From positions 4,216,001 to 4,280,000 of the forward strand of contig NZ_AP022618.1 in assembly GCF_010731615.1 (NCBI RefSeq): a stretch of 64,000 nucleotides of DNA. Reading direction: 5' to 3'. A program made the translations under genes and the position numbers. Shown here one piece after another: positions 55,140 to 63,657 of this stretch; position 1 is the first letter of the stretch, and the number at the start of each line of letters is the position of its first letter. The stretch comes from Mycolicibacterium insubricum (GTDB lineage: Bacteria > Actinomycetota > Actinomycetes > Mycobacteriales > Mycobacteriaceae). The notes beneath the pieces were generated by a model. It saw nothing but the letters and a program-made list of their open reading frames with translations, did no database searches and had not been told where the DNA came from.

Positions 55140-55856
55140 TCAGTCCCGCAGGTCCATGTCATCGGCACTCCAGCGCACCGCGGTGACCTCGGGCGCCTTG
55201 ATCACGTCGGCCAGCGCGGCCTCGACCCAGTGGTCGTCGCGCTCGTCGGCGATCACCGTGGCGGCGATGCGCACGCCCTGCTCACCGGGCAGATCCACAG
55301 CGGCGATGGACTGCACGGTGAAGTTGGGCCGGGAGATCGCGTCGAAGACCAGGCTGCGGATCCGGGTTTCGGCCTGGGTGCCGCAGACCACCTCGAACCG
55401 GTACTGGGCACCTTCGGTCTCGGTGCCCGACCCGTGGGTGCGGTCCAGTGCACGCCCGACCGGGCGCAACACGATGTTGGCCAGCATCACCGCGGCGGTG
55501 CCGATCGCCGCGGGGGCGAACATGCCGGCCCCGGCCAGGGAACCTACCGCCGCGGCGGCCCACAGCGTGGCGGCGGTGTTGAGCCCGGAGATGTTCGCGC
55601 CCTCTTTCATGATCACCCGGGCGCCCAGGAAGCCGATGCCCGAGGCGACCTGAGCGGCCACTCGGGTCGGGTCGGCGTCGTGCACGCCGGCGAAGGAGAA
55701 CCCACCCATGATCACGAACAGGGCCGCCCCCAGGCTGACCAGAGCGGCGGTGCGCAGGCCCGCGTTGCGGGAACGCCACTGGCGTTCCAGGCCGATGGCG
55801 GCGCCGAGGCCCAGCCCGGCGCCGATGCGCGCGCCGATATCGATGAGGTCTAGCAC
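55140..55856 (-). CDS. mgtC: MgtC/SapB-family membrane protein
   Basis: A 238-residue inner membrane protein. The MgtC signature is present: GAAIGLERQWRSRNAGLRT, LVSLGAALFVIMGG, QVASGIGFLGARVIMKEGAN and SGLNTAATLWAAAAVG. Four to five helices occupy residues 1-130; the C-terminal ACT-like cytosolic domain follows (YRFEVVCGTQAETRIRSLV). MgtC proteins support growth in low Mg2+ and survival in macrophages and act on ATP synthase or regulation, not as a Mg importer. Upstream lies a notable cluster of regulatory-looking repeats. No M-box riboswitch was recognised. Confidence 0.88.
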   Translation of the reverse strand: MLDLIDIGARIGAGLGLGAAIGLERQWRSRNAGLRTAALVSLGAALFVIMGGFSFAGVHDADPTRVAAQVASGIGFLGARVIMKEGANISGLNTAATLWAAAAVGSLAGAGMFAPAAIGTAAVMLANIVLRPVGRALDRTHGSGTETEGAQYRFEVVCGTQAETRIRSLVFDAISRPNFTVQSIAAVDLPGEQGVRIAATVIADERDDHWVEAALADVIKAPEVTAVRWSADDMDLRD

Positions 55857-55976
55857 TGGGTTCTCCCGAAGTCGGCGGGGTAAAGGAGCCGGTTCATTAG
55901 AAGCCCGGCACCCGGCTTGGTCAACCGCAGCCAGATTGCTGGTAGCACGCTGACCGTCCGCTACGCGACGCCGTCA

Positions 55977-55990
55977 GTGATCGCGATCAC
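55977..55990. promoter_or_regulatory. CRP-like perfect palindrome upstream of mgtC
   Basis: GTGATCGCGATCAC is a perfect 14-base palindrome with the GTGA-N6-TCAC spacing of CRP sites. It lies 121 bases before the mgtC start. The outermost bases are A and C, so it misses the TGTGA/TCACA ends at one position on each side. Confidence 0.4.
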
Positions 55991-56002
55991 CGAAACAGTT
56001 TT

Positions 56003-56044
56003 GTCATAGCTTCGTCATAGGTTATTGTCATAGTGTTGTCATAG
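56003..56044. promoter_or_regulatory. Four GTCATAG direct repeats (PhoP/OmpR-like boxes)
   Basis: GTCATAG occurs at 56003, 56014, 56027 and 56038: spacings 11, 13, 11. Each pair is a 7-base motif, 4-base spacer, 7-base motif, the layout of OmpR-family sites; the mycobacterial PhoP box is reported as TCACAGC-N4-TCACAGC, so TCATAGC-TTCG-TCATAGG differs by few bases. A perfect palindrome ATAGCGCTAT (56055-56064) follows. The array is 147 bases from mgtC and 160 bases from the small exported protein gene. Confidence 0.6.
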
Positions 56045-56203
56045 TAGGAAATGAATAGCGCTATCCGGCTGTTCTCATTAACGTAGCGACCGGCGTCCCG
56101 CGGATTTACACTCGCGCGCCGCCGGTGCACTGCGATTGGACTGCATTCCGATCCCCTCGCGGGTTCGGAGTCGGCCAGGAACACAAATCGAAAAGAGTTC
56201 GGA

Positions 56204-56494
56204 ATGTTGAAAAGAATCGTTCCCGCCACCGCCGCCATCGCCACTGCCGCAACCGTCCTGAGCCTTGCGTTGACCGGCATCGTCCCGGCAAACGCCGATG
56301 ACTCCGGTGGCTTCGACCACACCGTCACCCAGCCGACCCCCGCGGCGAGCCTGCCGACTATGACGTTTACGCCACCGAAGGCGGGCAATCAGCTCTCCCC
56401 GCGCAGCGTCCGCAAGGGCTACAAGCAGAACATGCCTTCGCCTGGCAACCCGTACCCGGACTACGCCTCCGGGCCCGGGGCAGCACACTCCTGA
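56204..56494 (+). CDS. Small exported protein, paralogue B of a pair
   Basis: A 96-residue precursor. Signal peptide MLKRIVPATAAIATAATVL with cleavage likely after NA or ANA (ANADDSGG). The mature part has Thr/Pro-rich stretches and the C-terminal pattern QLSPRSVRKGYKQNMPSPGN, PYPDY and HS shared with paralogue A at 52989-53261. No Cys. A GAAAAGAG element precedes the ATG. It is divergent from mgtC behind the direct-repeat array, so it may be co-regulated with it. Convergent with nagA, 26 bases apart. The 347-base gap upstream contains no other gene that I can see. Confidence 0.7.
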   Translation: MLKRIVPATAAIATAATVLSLALTGIVPANADDSGGFDHTVTQPTPAASLPTMTFTPPKAGNQLSPRSVRKGYKQNMPSPGNPYPDYASGPGAAHS

Positions 56495-56520
56495 CAGTAG
56501 GAGCCCGCCGAGGCCGCGCG

Positions 56521-57669
56521 TCAGTCGACGGGCAACCAGCGCCCGTCCCGCATCACCGCACTGACCACGAGATCCGTATCGAGCACCACCAGATCGGCGC
56601 CGGCGCCGGCAACCAGCCCGCGGGGCGAAAGCCCTAGCGCGCGAGCCGGATTGACACAGGCGGCACGCACGGCGGCCAGCAGTTCGGCGTCGCCGCCGGG
56701 CCCGCCGTCGGCGACCGCGTTGGCGAACACCCGGTCCATGGTGGCGGTGCTGCCGGCGATGGTCTCGGTGCCGGCCACCCGCGCCACCCCGGCGTCCACC
56801 CGCACCGGAAGCGATCCCAGCCGGTAGTCGCCGTCGGGCATGCCGGCGGCCGCCATGGCGTCGGTGACCAGCGATACCCGGTTGATTCCGACCAGGCCTG
56901 CCACCTGCCGATACAGCGAGGGGTGCAGGTGCACCCGGTCGGCGATCAGCTCCACGGTGACCCGCGGGTCCTCCAGCAGCGCGATCACCGGCCCGGGTTC
57001 GCGGTGGTGCACCGGCGCCATGGCGTTGAACAGGTGAGTGCCGACGGTGGCCCCGACGTCGATTGCCGCGCGGGTCTGCTCGTAGGTCGCCTCGGTGTGC
57101 CCGACGGCCGCGACCGCGCCCTCGGCGACGATGCGCGCGACCGCCGACAGCGCTCCGGGCCGCTCGGGGGCCAGCGTCACCATCCGGATGGCACCGGCCC
57201 CGGCGGCCAGCAGCCGGTCCAGCTCGCCGGATTCGGGGTCGCGCAGGGCCGCAGGATCGTGGGCGCCGCAACGGTGTGTGGACAGCCACGGGCCTTCCAG
57301 GTGGATGCCCGCGATCACGCCGTCGGCCACCAGCTCGGCCAGCGCCGCCGTCTGGCGCAGCAGTTCGTCGGGTGGCGCGCTGACCAGCGACGCGAGCAGG
57401 GTGGTGGTGCCGTGCCGAGCGTGGAAATCGGCGACCGGCCCGACCTCGGCGGCCGAGGTGAAGCTACCGCCGCCCCCGCCGTGCACGTGCGTGTCGACGA
57501 ACCCGGGTGTCACGACGACATTCCCGAGCTCCCGGACACGCCCGTGCGATGGCGGGGCGCCGGCTCCCACGCCGAGGATCTCCGGCCCACGCACCTCGAT
57601 CCAGCCCGGGCGCAGCAGCTCCGAGCCGGTGGCGACGGTGTCGGCCGTCAGCAGTACCGAGTCAGTCAT
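56521..57669 (-). CDS. nagA: N-acetylglucosamine-6-phosphate deacetylase
   Basis: Amidohydrolase of 382 residues that makes GlcN-6-P and acetate from GlcNAc-6-P. VVVTPGFVDTHVHGGGGG supplies the HxH metal site, AGIHLEGPWLSTHRCGAHDP the Glu, and VGHTEATYEQTRAAIDVGA and THLFNAMAPVHHREPG the His residues. LVTDAMAAAGMPDGDYRLG holds the catalytic Asp. The ATG (MTDSVLLTAD) overlaps the PTS IIA stop by 8 bases, so nagA is downstream of IIA in a coupled pair. The GlcN-6-P deaminase gene nagB is not in the window. Confidence 0.92.
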   Translation of the reverse strand: MTDSVLLTADTVATGSELLRPGWIEVRGPEILGVGAGAPPSHGRVRELGNVVVTPGFVDTHVHGGGGGSFTSAAEVGPVADFHARHGTTTLLASLVSAPPDELLRQTAALAELVADGVIAGIHLEGPWLSTHRCGAHDPAALRDPESGELDRLLAAGAGAIRMVTLAPERPGALSAVARIVAEGAVAAVGHTEATYEQTRAAIDVGATVGTHLFNAMAPVHHREPGPVIALLEDPRVTVELIADRVHLHPSLYRQVAGLVGINRVSLVTDAMAAAGMPDGDYRLGSLPVRVDAGVARVAGTETIAGSTATMDRVFANAVADGGPGGDAELLAAVRAACVNPARALGLSPRGLVAGAGADLVVLDTDLVVSAVMRDGRWLPVD

Positions 57670-58132
57670 CGACGGTGAACAGTGCTGCGCCGAGGGTGAT
57701 TTCGGTGACGTCGCGGATCTTGAGCCGGGTGGCGTCGCGTTCGTCGAGCAGCACCACCGGGGTGATAGGGCTGGCGCCAGCCGCCTCGACGGCGACGACG
57801 TCGAAACCGATGATTCCGGCGCCCGCGGACACCTCGTCACCCTCGGCGGCCAGCGCCTCGAACCCCTGCCCGCCCAGCGCCACGGTGTCCAGACCCAGGT
57901 GCACCAGCACTCCCACGCCGCCGGCGGTCAGCACGATGAAGGCGTGCGGCATCAGCTTGAGCAGTTTGCCGGAGACCGGGGCCACCGCGGTGGTCGCGGC
58001 GCGCACCGGGTCGACGGCCACCCCGACACCGACCATCCCGCCTGCGAAAACCGGGTCCGGGACGTCGGCGAGCGCGACGACGCGGCCCGACAGCGGGGAC
58101 AGGACTTCGGTGGCGGCCACGGCGCTCTCCAT
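57662..58132 (-). CDS. crr: PTS EIIA component, glucose/GlcNAc type
   Basis: A 156-residue IIA-Glc-fold protein, phosphorylated by HPr and passing phosphate to the IIB of the divergent permease. VLSPLSGRVVALADVPDPVF is the typical start, and LMPHAFIVLTAGGVGVLVHL followed by GLDTVALGGQGFEAL places both active-site His residues in the family positions. The ATG at MESAVAATEV starts 34 bases from the divergent IICB gene; longer frames are not supported. The name crr is used by family and its role in global control is not known here. Confidence 0.85.
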   Translation of the reverse strand: MESAVAATEVLSPLSGRVVALADVPDPVFAGGMVGVGVAVDPVRAATTAVAPVSGKLLKLMPHAFIVLTAGGVGVLVHLGLDTVALGGQGFEALAAEGDEVSAGAGIIGFDVVAVEAAGASPITPVVLLDERDATRLKIRDVTEITLGAALFTVDD

Positions 58133-58166
58133 TCGACGACGACGCTCTCGCCTTAGAGTTTGCGCC

Positions 58167-59669
58167 ATGACCGATTCGGTGACCCCGGCCGCGTCCACCC
58201 GCGGCCGCCCGACCCTCCCCGGCTTCGCGGGTCTCGTCCGCCTGGGCAAGGCACTGATGCTGCCGATCGCCGTGCTGCCGGCGGCCGGCCTGCTGGCCCG
58301 GCTCGGGCAGCCGGATCTGCTGGGCCGCATCCATACCCCGGTGATCGGCCCCTTCTTCTCCGCCATGAGCGCCGCCGGCGGGGCGCTGTTCACGCAGCTG
58401 CCGTTGCTGTTCGCCGTCGGTGTGGCGATCGGGTTCGCCCGCAAGGCCGACGGGTCGACCGCGCTGGCGGCCGTCGTCGGCTACCTGGTCACCCAGTCGG
58501 TGTTCAGCTCCATGTCCCCGGTGGTGCTGGCCGGGGTGCTCGACCACGACGGCCACCAGGCGCAGATCGACTACCACGTGCTGACCGGGATCGTCGTCGG
58601 GTTGCTGACGGCCTGGCTGTTCGACCGGTATCACACTATCGAACTGCCGTCCTACCTCGGCTTTTTCAGCGGACGGCGGTTCGTGCCGATCGTCGTCAGC
58701 GTGGCCGCGCTGGTGCTGGCGTTCGCCATGAGCTACCTCTACCCGTTGTTCGACGCCGGTCTGACCGGGGTCGCGCACTTCATCGCCGGGGCGGGCGCGC
58801 TGGGTGCGTTCGTCTACGGGTTCGTCAACCGGCTGCTGATCCCGCTCGGCCTGCACCACATCGTCAACTCCTATGTCTTCACCATCTACGGCGAATACCA
58901 GGGACCGCAGGGCACGGTGACCGGTGAGATTCCGCGATTCGCCGCCGGTGACCCCACCGCCGGGACGCTGACCGCCGGCTTCTACCCGGTCCTGATGTTC
59001 GCCCTGCCCGCGGCCGCGCTGGCGATGATCCACGTGGCCAATGCCCGTCAGCGACGGGTGGCCTTCGGCATCCTGTCCGCCGCGGCGCTGACCGCGTTCG
59101 TCACCGGCATCACCGAGCCGCTGGAGTTCGCCTTCATGTTCGTGGCGTTCCCGCTGTATCTGGTGCACGCGGTGCTGACCGGCCTGTCGCTGTCGATCGC
59201 CTATCTGCTGGACATCCACCTGGGCTTTTCGTTCTCGGCTGGCCTGATCGACCTGCTGCTGTGGGGCACCGCGCCCGCCGCGCACAACGTGTGGCTGCTG
59301 ATCGTGATGGGCCTGGTCTACGCCGTCGTCTACTACGTGCTGTTCCGGTTCGCCATCACCCGGTGGAACATGCGGACCCCGGGCCGAGACCCGGAGCCGG
59401 ACGCCACGACGGCGGACGGGGAGCCGCCGGCGGGCTCGGACGGGGAGGCCGAGGAGTTCATCGCCGCGTTCGGCGGCCGGGACAACCTGATCGACGTCGA
59501 CGCCTGCATCACCCGCCTGCGGGTCCGGGTGACCGACGGCGGGAAGGTCGACAAGGCGCGGCTGACCGCGCTGGGCGCGGCCGGGGTGCTCGACGTCGGT
59601 GACAGCATTCAGGCGGTCTTCGGCACCCGCTCGGAGGAACTGAAGAACGAGATCAACCGGGTGCGGTAG
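58167..59669 (+). CDS. nagE: PTS EIICB, N-acetylglucosamine/glucose type
   Basis: Membrane permease fused to IIB, 500 residues. The IIC part has about ten helices: LGKALMLPIAVLPAAGLLAR, GFARKADGSTALAAVVGYLV, GLHHIVNSYVFTIYGEYQG and TAFVTGITEPLEFAFMFVAF (ITEP motif). A Pro/Glu/Asp-rich linker leads to the IIB domain with phosphorylated Cys in LIDVDACITRLRVRV. IIA is encoded separately and divergently. HPr and enzyme I genes are not seen in the window, so they must lie elsewhere if this works. Together with nagA it indicates GlcNAc uptake and deacetylation. Confidence 0.9.
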   Translation: MTDSVTPAASTRGRPTLPGFAGLVRLGKALMLPIAVLPAAGLLARLGQPDLLGRIHTPVIGPFFSAMSAAGGALFTQLPLLFAVGVAIGFARKADGSTALAAVVGYLVTQSVFSSMSPVVLAGVLDHDGHQAQIDYHVLTGIVVGLLTAWLFDRYHTIELPSYLGFFSGRRFVPIVVSVAALVLAFAMSYLYPLFDAGLTGVAHFIAGAGALGAFVYGFVNRLLIPLGLHHIVNSYVFTIYGEYQGPQGTVTGEIPRFAAGDPTAGTLTAGFYPVLMFALPAAALAMIHVANARQRRVAFGILSAAALTAFVTGITEPLEFAFMFVAFPLYLVHAVLTGLSLSIAYLLDIHLGFSFSAGLIDLLLWGTAPAAHNVWLLIVMGLVYAVVYYVLFRFAITRWNMRTPGRDPEPDATTADGEPPAGSDGEAEEFIAAFGGRDNLIDVDACITRLRVRVTDGGKVDKARLTALGAAGVLDVGDSIQAVFGTRSEELKNEINRVR

Positions 59670-59673
59670 TCGG

Positions 59674-60156
59674 TCAGTACCGGGGCAGCCGGGTGGTCGG
59701 GCCGGCCGGCGGCGGCGGAAGCGGCGGTGCCGGGCCGCGCCGGGCGGCCAGCGCATCGACGATCGACCAGATCGCCAGCGCGACGGCCGCCACGGTGAAC
59801 CCCGCACCCAGGTAGAAGCCGTATCCCAGGTGCACCGGCGCGACGACGTACTGGCGGTAGAACCAGACGATCAGCCCGGCCAGCCCCAGCCCGAGGACCA
59901 GGCCGGCGATCGCCGAATACGGCACCAGCAGGCCGCGAGCCGTCATCGCCGCCGCCACCAGCAGCACCGACGCGCCCAGCACGATCAGCTGGCCGGTGCC
60001 GAATCCGGGCGGCAGGTGCAGTGCGCCGACGGTGCCGCCGATCGCGTTCCCGTGCCCGCCGCCGTCGGCGCCGGTGACCAGCCACGGCAGCCAGCAGCTC
60101 ACCGACAGCCCGGCCGCGCACGCGGCGACCAGCCATCCGGGCTGAGGCCGAATCAC
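59674..60156 (-). CDS. Small membrane protein with Pro-rich tail
   Basis: A 160-residue protein with four hydrophobic helices: LVAACAAGLSVSCWLPWLV, LIVLGASVLLVAAAMTARG, LVLGLGLAGLIVWFYRQYV and GFYLGAGFTVAAVALAIWSI. The tail is Pro-rich (PAPPLPPPPAGPTTRLPRY). The first helix boundary has Trp-Pro-Trp. No family is recognised by eye. Its stop stands four bases from the convergent nagE stop. The next upstream gene, another small membrane protein, is 7 bases away, so the two form one transcript. Confidence 0.65.
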   Translation of the reverse strand: MIRPQPGWLVAACAAGLSVSCWLPWLVTGADGGGHGNAIGGTVGALHLPPGFGTGQLIVLGASVLLVAAAMTARGLLVPYSAIAGLVLGLGLAGLIVWFYRQYVVAPVHLGYGFYLGAGFTVAAVALAIWSIVDALAARRGPAPPLPPPPAGPTTRLPRY

Positions 60157-60163
60157 AAGCCCA

Positions 60164-60550
60164 CTACCGGTTGGCCGCCTTCTTCTTCACGAACAGCAGC
60201 GGCAGCAGAACGGTGGCCAGTGCGGTCACCAGCCAGACCACCACCGTCGCCACCGACCAGGCCCCCACCCCGTGGATCTCCAGTCCGCCACTGGGTACCA
60301 ACGTCGCGATGAACAGCGCGACCAGCGTCGAGATCAGGCCGACGCCGCCGAGGAACGCCGGCGCGTACCGGTTGGCCATCTTGGCGAAGAACGGGGAAAG
60401 CACGGCCTGGGCGACCGCGTACGCCAGCACCGCGATGACGAAGCCGACCGGGTGCAGCGACAGGTGCACATCGTCGATGAACTGCGAGGCCAGGAAGAGC
60501 CCGAGGGCCGCCGAGGCCACGAAAACCAGGAAGCTGATCACCATCCGCAT
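60164..60550 (-). CDS. Small four-helix membrane protein, possibly holin-like family
   Basis: A 128-residue protein (MRMVISFLVFVASAALGLFL ...) with helices at about 1-25, 33-55, 65-90 and 95-122 and a basic end (FVKKKAANR). Proteins of this size are often labelled phage holin family in mycobacteria without evidence of lysis function. The start is uncertain: two ATGs (60550 and 60544) and no strong ribosome site. Frames that extend further upstream run into the 88-base tandem repeat and are not real. Operon with the preceding membrane protein gene. Confidence 0.6.
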   Translation of the reverse strand: MRMVISFLVFVASAALGLFLASQFIDDVHLSLHPVGFVIAVLAYAVAQAVLSPFFAKMANRYAPAFLGGVGLISTLVALFIATLVPSGGLEIHGVGAWSVATVVVWLVTALATVLLPLLFVKKKAANR

Positions 60551-60574
60551 GCGCTGATGATAGGCCAGGCGGGC

Positions 60575-60847
60575 GGTTCGGCGAGGCTCTGCGGAGGTGA
60601 TGCGAGCGAAGCGAGTGTCGGCGGAGCAGAGGGGAAGCCGGGGCCACCCCATCAGACCGCGCGGTTCGGCGAGGCTCTGCGGAGGTGATGCGAGCGAAGC
60701 GAGTGTCGGCGGAGCAGAGGGGAAGCCGGGGCCACCCCATCAGACCGCGCGGTTCGGCGAGGCTCTGCGGAGGTGATGCGAGCGAAGCGAGTGTCGGCGG
60801 AGCAGAGGGGAAGCCGGGGCCACCCCATCAGACCGCGGGGTTCGGCG
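60575..60847. repeat. 88-base tandem repeat, 3.1 identical copies
   Basis: Copies start GGTTCGGCGAGGCTCTGCGG at 60575, 60663 and 60751, each 88 bases; the first nine bases of a fourth are present before the sequence diverges. The copies are identical by eye apart from the last base. Each contains TGCGAGCGAAGCGAGTG. A related element lies at 31614-31689. Perfect identity points to recent expansion, like mycobacterial interspersed repeat (MIRU/VNTR) loci. Confidence 0.93.
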
Positions 60848-61098
60848 GGTTGGCGCGTCACCCACACCCCGCCGACCGTGAGCGCCCCTCAAACCCGAAG
60901 GTTGGCCAATCCCCACCTTCGACGAGATAGTGGCAGGCGGTCCTTGATCCGCGCCCGACTTCCCCCGTGGTAGCCGTGCCCGGCAGACCGGACCACCTGC
61001 CGCTCTCAGAATGTGCGGCTACCGCCGGCTTCCGATAGCGGCAAACGTCCCCACCGACCCGACCAAGGTCCTCAGTTGGGGGGCGGTTGGCTAATCTG
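60848..61098 (+). promoter_or_regulatory. Leader region of devR with inverted repeats
   Basis: About 250 bases without a gene. It holds CGAAGGT (60896-60902) and ACCTTCG (60915-60921) as perfect arms with TTGGCCAA (60902-60909) inside, and GGCAGGCGGTCC (60932-60943) against GGACCACCTGCC (60990-61001), which pair over 12 bases with one wobble. No exact DosR box was found. A structured RNA or regulator sites are possible. Confidence 0.4.
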
Positions 61099-62872
<1,774 letters not shown>

Positions 62873-62902
62873 GCAGCGAATGCAGTGCTTGATGCAGCTG
62901 GG

Positions 62903-62985
62903 CCCGCTGCGCACAGCCTCCGTACCTCCGGCTAGCTGGGTCCAAAACAGCTAGCCCGCTGCGCAAAGCCTCCGTACCTCCGGCT
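62903..62985. repeat. 31-base direct repeats flanking a hairpin
   Basis: CCCGCTGCGCACAGCCTCCG and following to GGCT (62903-62933) recurs at 62955-62985 with one change. Between them GCTAGCTG (62931-62938) and CAGCTAGC (62948-62955) form a perfect 8-base stem with loop GGTCCAAAA. It lies in the convergent gap between the devS-like and SRPBCC genes and may end transcription. Confidence 0.6.
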
Positions 62986-62996
62986 TCGCTTGCGAC

Positions 62997-63434
62997 CTAG
63001 CTGGCGAAAACCGCCTTGAACTGCTCCAGCGAGGCACGGATATCGCCCTTGAGCGCGCCGGCGACCACCATGCCGATCGGCCCGAACAGCGCCGCGCCGC
63101 CCAGGTGCACGTCGAACTTGACGTTGGAGCCGCCGTCGTCGGTGGGGGTGACCTTGCCGATCAGCTTGATCTTCACCCCGCCCTTGCCGTCACCGTTGAG
63201 GGTCATCGACATCGGCGGCTTGTAGCTCACGATGGTCCAGTTCACCCGGTTGGGCATGCCCTTGACCTCGACGATCGAGGAGAGCTGCACACCCTTTTCC
63301 AGGGTCTCGGGCAGCGCGGAACGCCACACCCGGTGAATCGTCAGCCACTCGGAGTAGCGGGACAGATCCGAGGCGCTGGTCCAGGCCTGCTCGGGGGTCA
63401 GCGGCACATCGATGGAGACGGAAAGCTTTGCCAT
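62997..63434 (-). CDS. SRPBCC-family protein (Rv0910-like, predicted toxin)
   Basis: A 145-residue START-like fold protein: MAKLSVSIDVPLTPEQAWTS, EWLTIHRVWRSALPETLEKG, VEVKGMPNRVNWTIVSYKPP and HLGGAALFGPIGMVVAGALK. This matches Rv0910 closely by eye; Rv0910 and Rv0909 are listed as a possible toxin-antitoxin pair in M. tuberculosis, though the SRPBCC fold itself usually binds lipids or coenzyme-like ligands. It follows the Rv0909-like gene by 13 bases. Toxin activity has not been established from sequence. Confidence 0.8.
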   Translation of the reverse strand: MAKLSVSIDVPLTPEQAWTSASDLSRYSEWLTIHRVWRSALPETLEKGVQLSSIVEVKGMPNRVNWTIVSYKPPMSMTLNGDGKGGVKIKLIGKVTPTDDGGSNVKFDVHLGGAALFGPIGMVVAGALKGDIRASLEQFKAVFAS

Positions 63435-63447
63435 GCCCGCGATTATC

Positions 63448-63639
63448 TCAGGCCGAGGGGGCGTCCGAATCGCCGGCGTTGTGCGCGAAGTTCTTGGCGG
63501 CCTCCTGGGCCTTGTCGACGACGCCGGAGAACTTGCCCTCGGTCTTCTCGTCGATGACGTCGCCGGCCTTGTCGATCGCGGCCTCGACCTTGTCGACGTT
63601 CTGCCCGATCAGATCCTTGGCCTTATCCAGAAACGACAT
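63448..63639 (-). CDS. Small acidic-basic helical protein (Rv0909-like, predicted antitoxin)
   Basis: A 63-residue protein, MSFLDKAKDLIGQNVDKVEA then AIDKAGDVIDEKTEGKFSGV, made of amphipathic helix with alternating Lys and acidic residues. Similar to Rv0909 and to the CsbD/antitoxin MT0933-like family. It lies between ctpE and the SRPBCC gene (18 and 13 bases), in the same order as in H37Rv (Rv0908-Rv0909-Rv0910). Role as an antitoxin is a literature-type annotation carried over from the pair; not proved by sequence. Confidence 0.75.
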   Translation of the reverse strand: MSFLDKAKDLIGQNVDKVEAAIDKAGDVIDEKTEGKFSGVVDKAQEAAKNFAHNAGDSDAPSA

Positions 63640-63657
63640 GATCCACCTCTCGTTCGA

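Noticed and set aside
53862..55853. Long plus-strand frame of 663 codons opposite the permease and mgtC
   Set aside because: Shadow of two well supported minus-strand genes; no family features.
55857..56002. M-box (Mg2+) riboswitch upstream of mgtC
   Set aside because: The conserved M-box blocks could not be found on the minus strand by eye.
61021..61098. DosR box before devR
   Set aside because: The best stretch (CAAGGTCCTCAGTTGGGG) lacks the two-fold GGGAC/GTCCC core.
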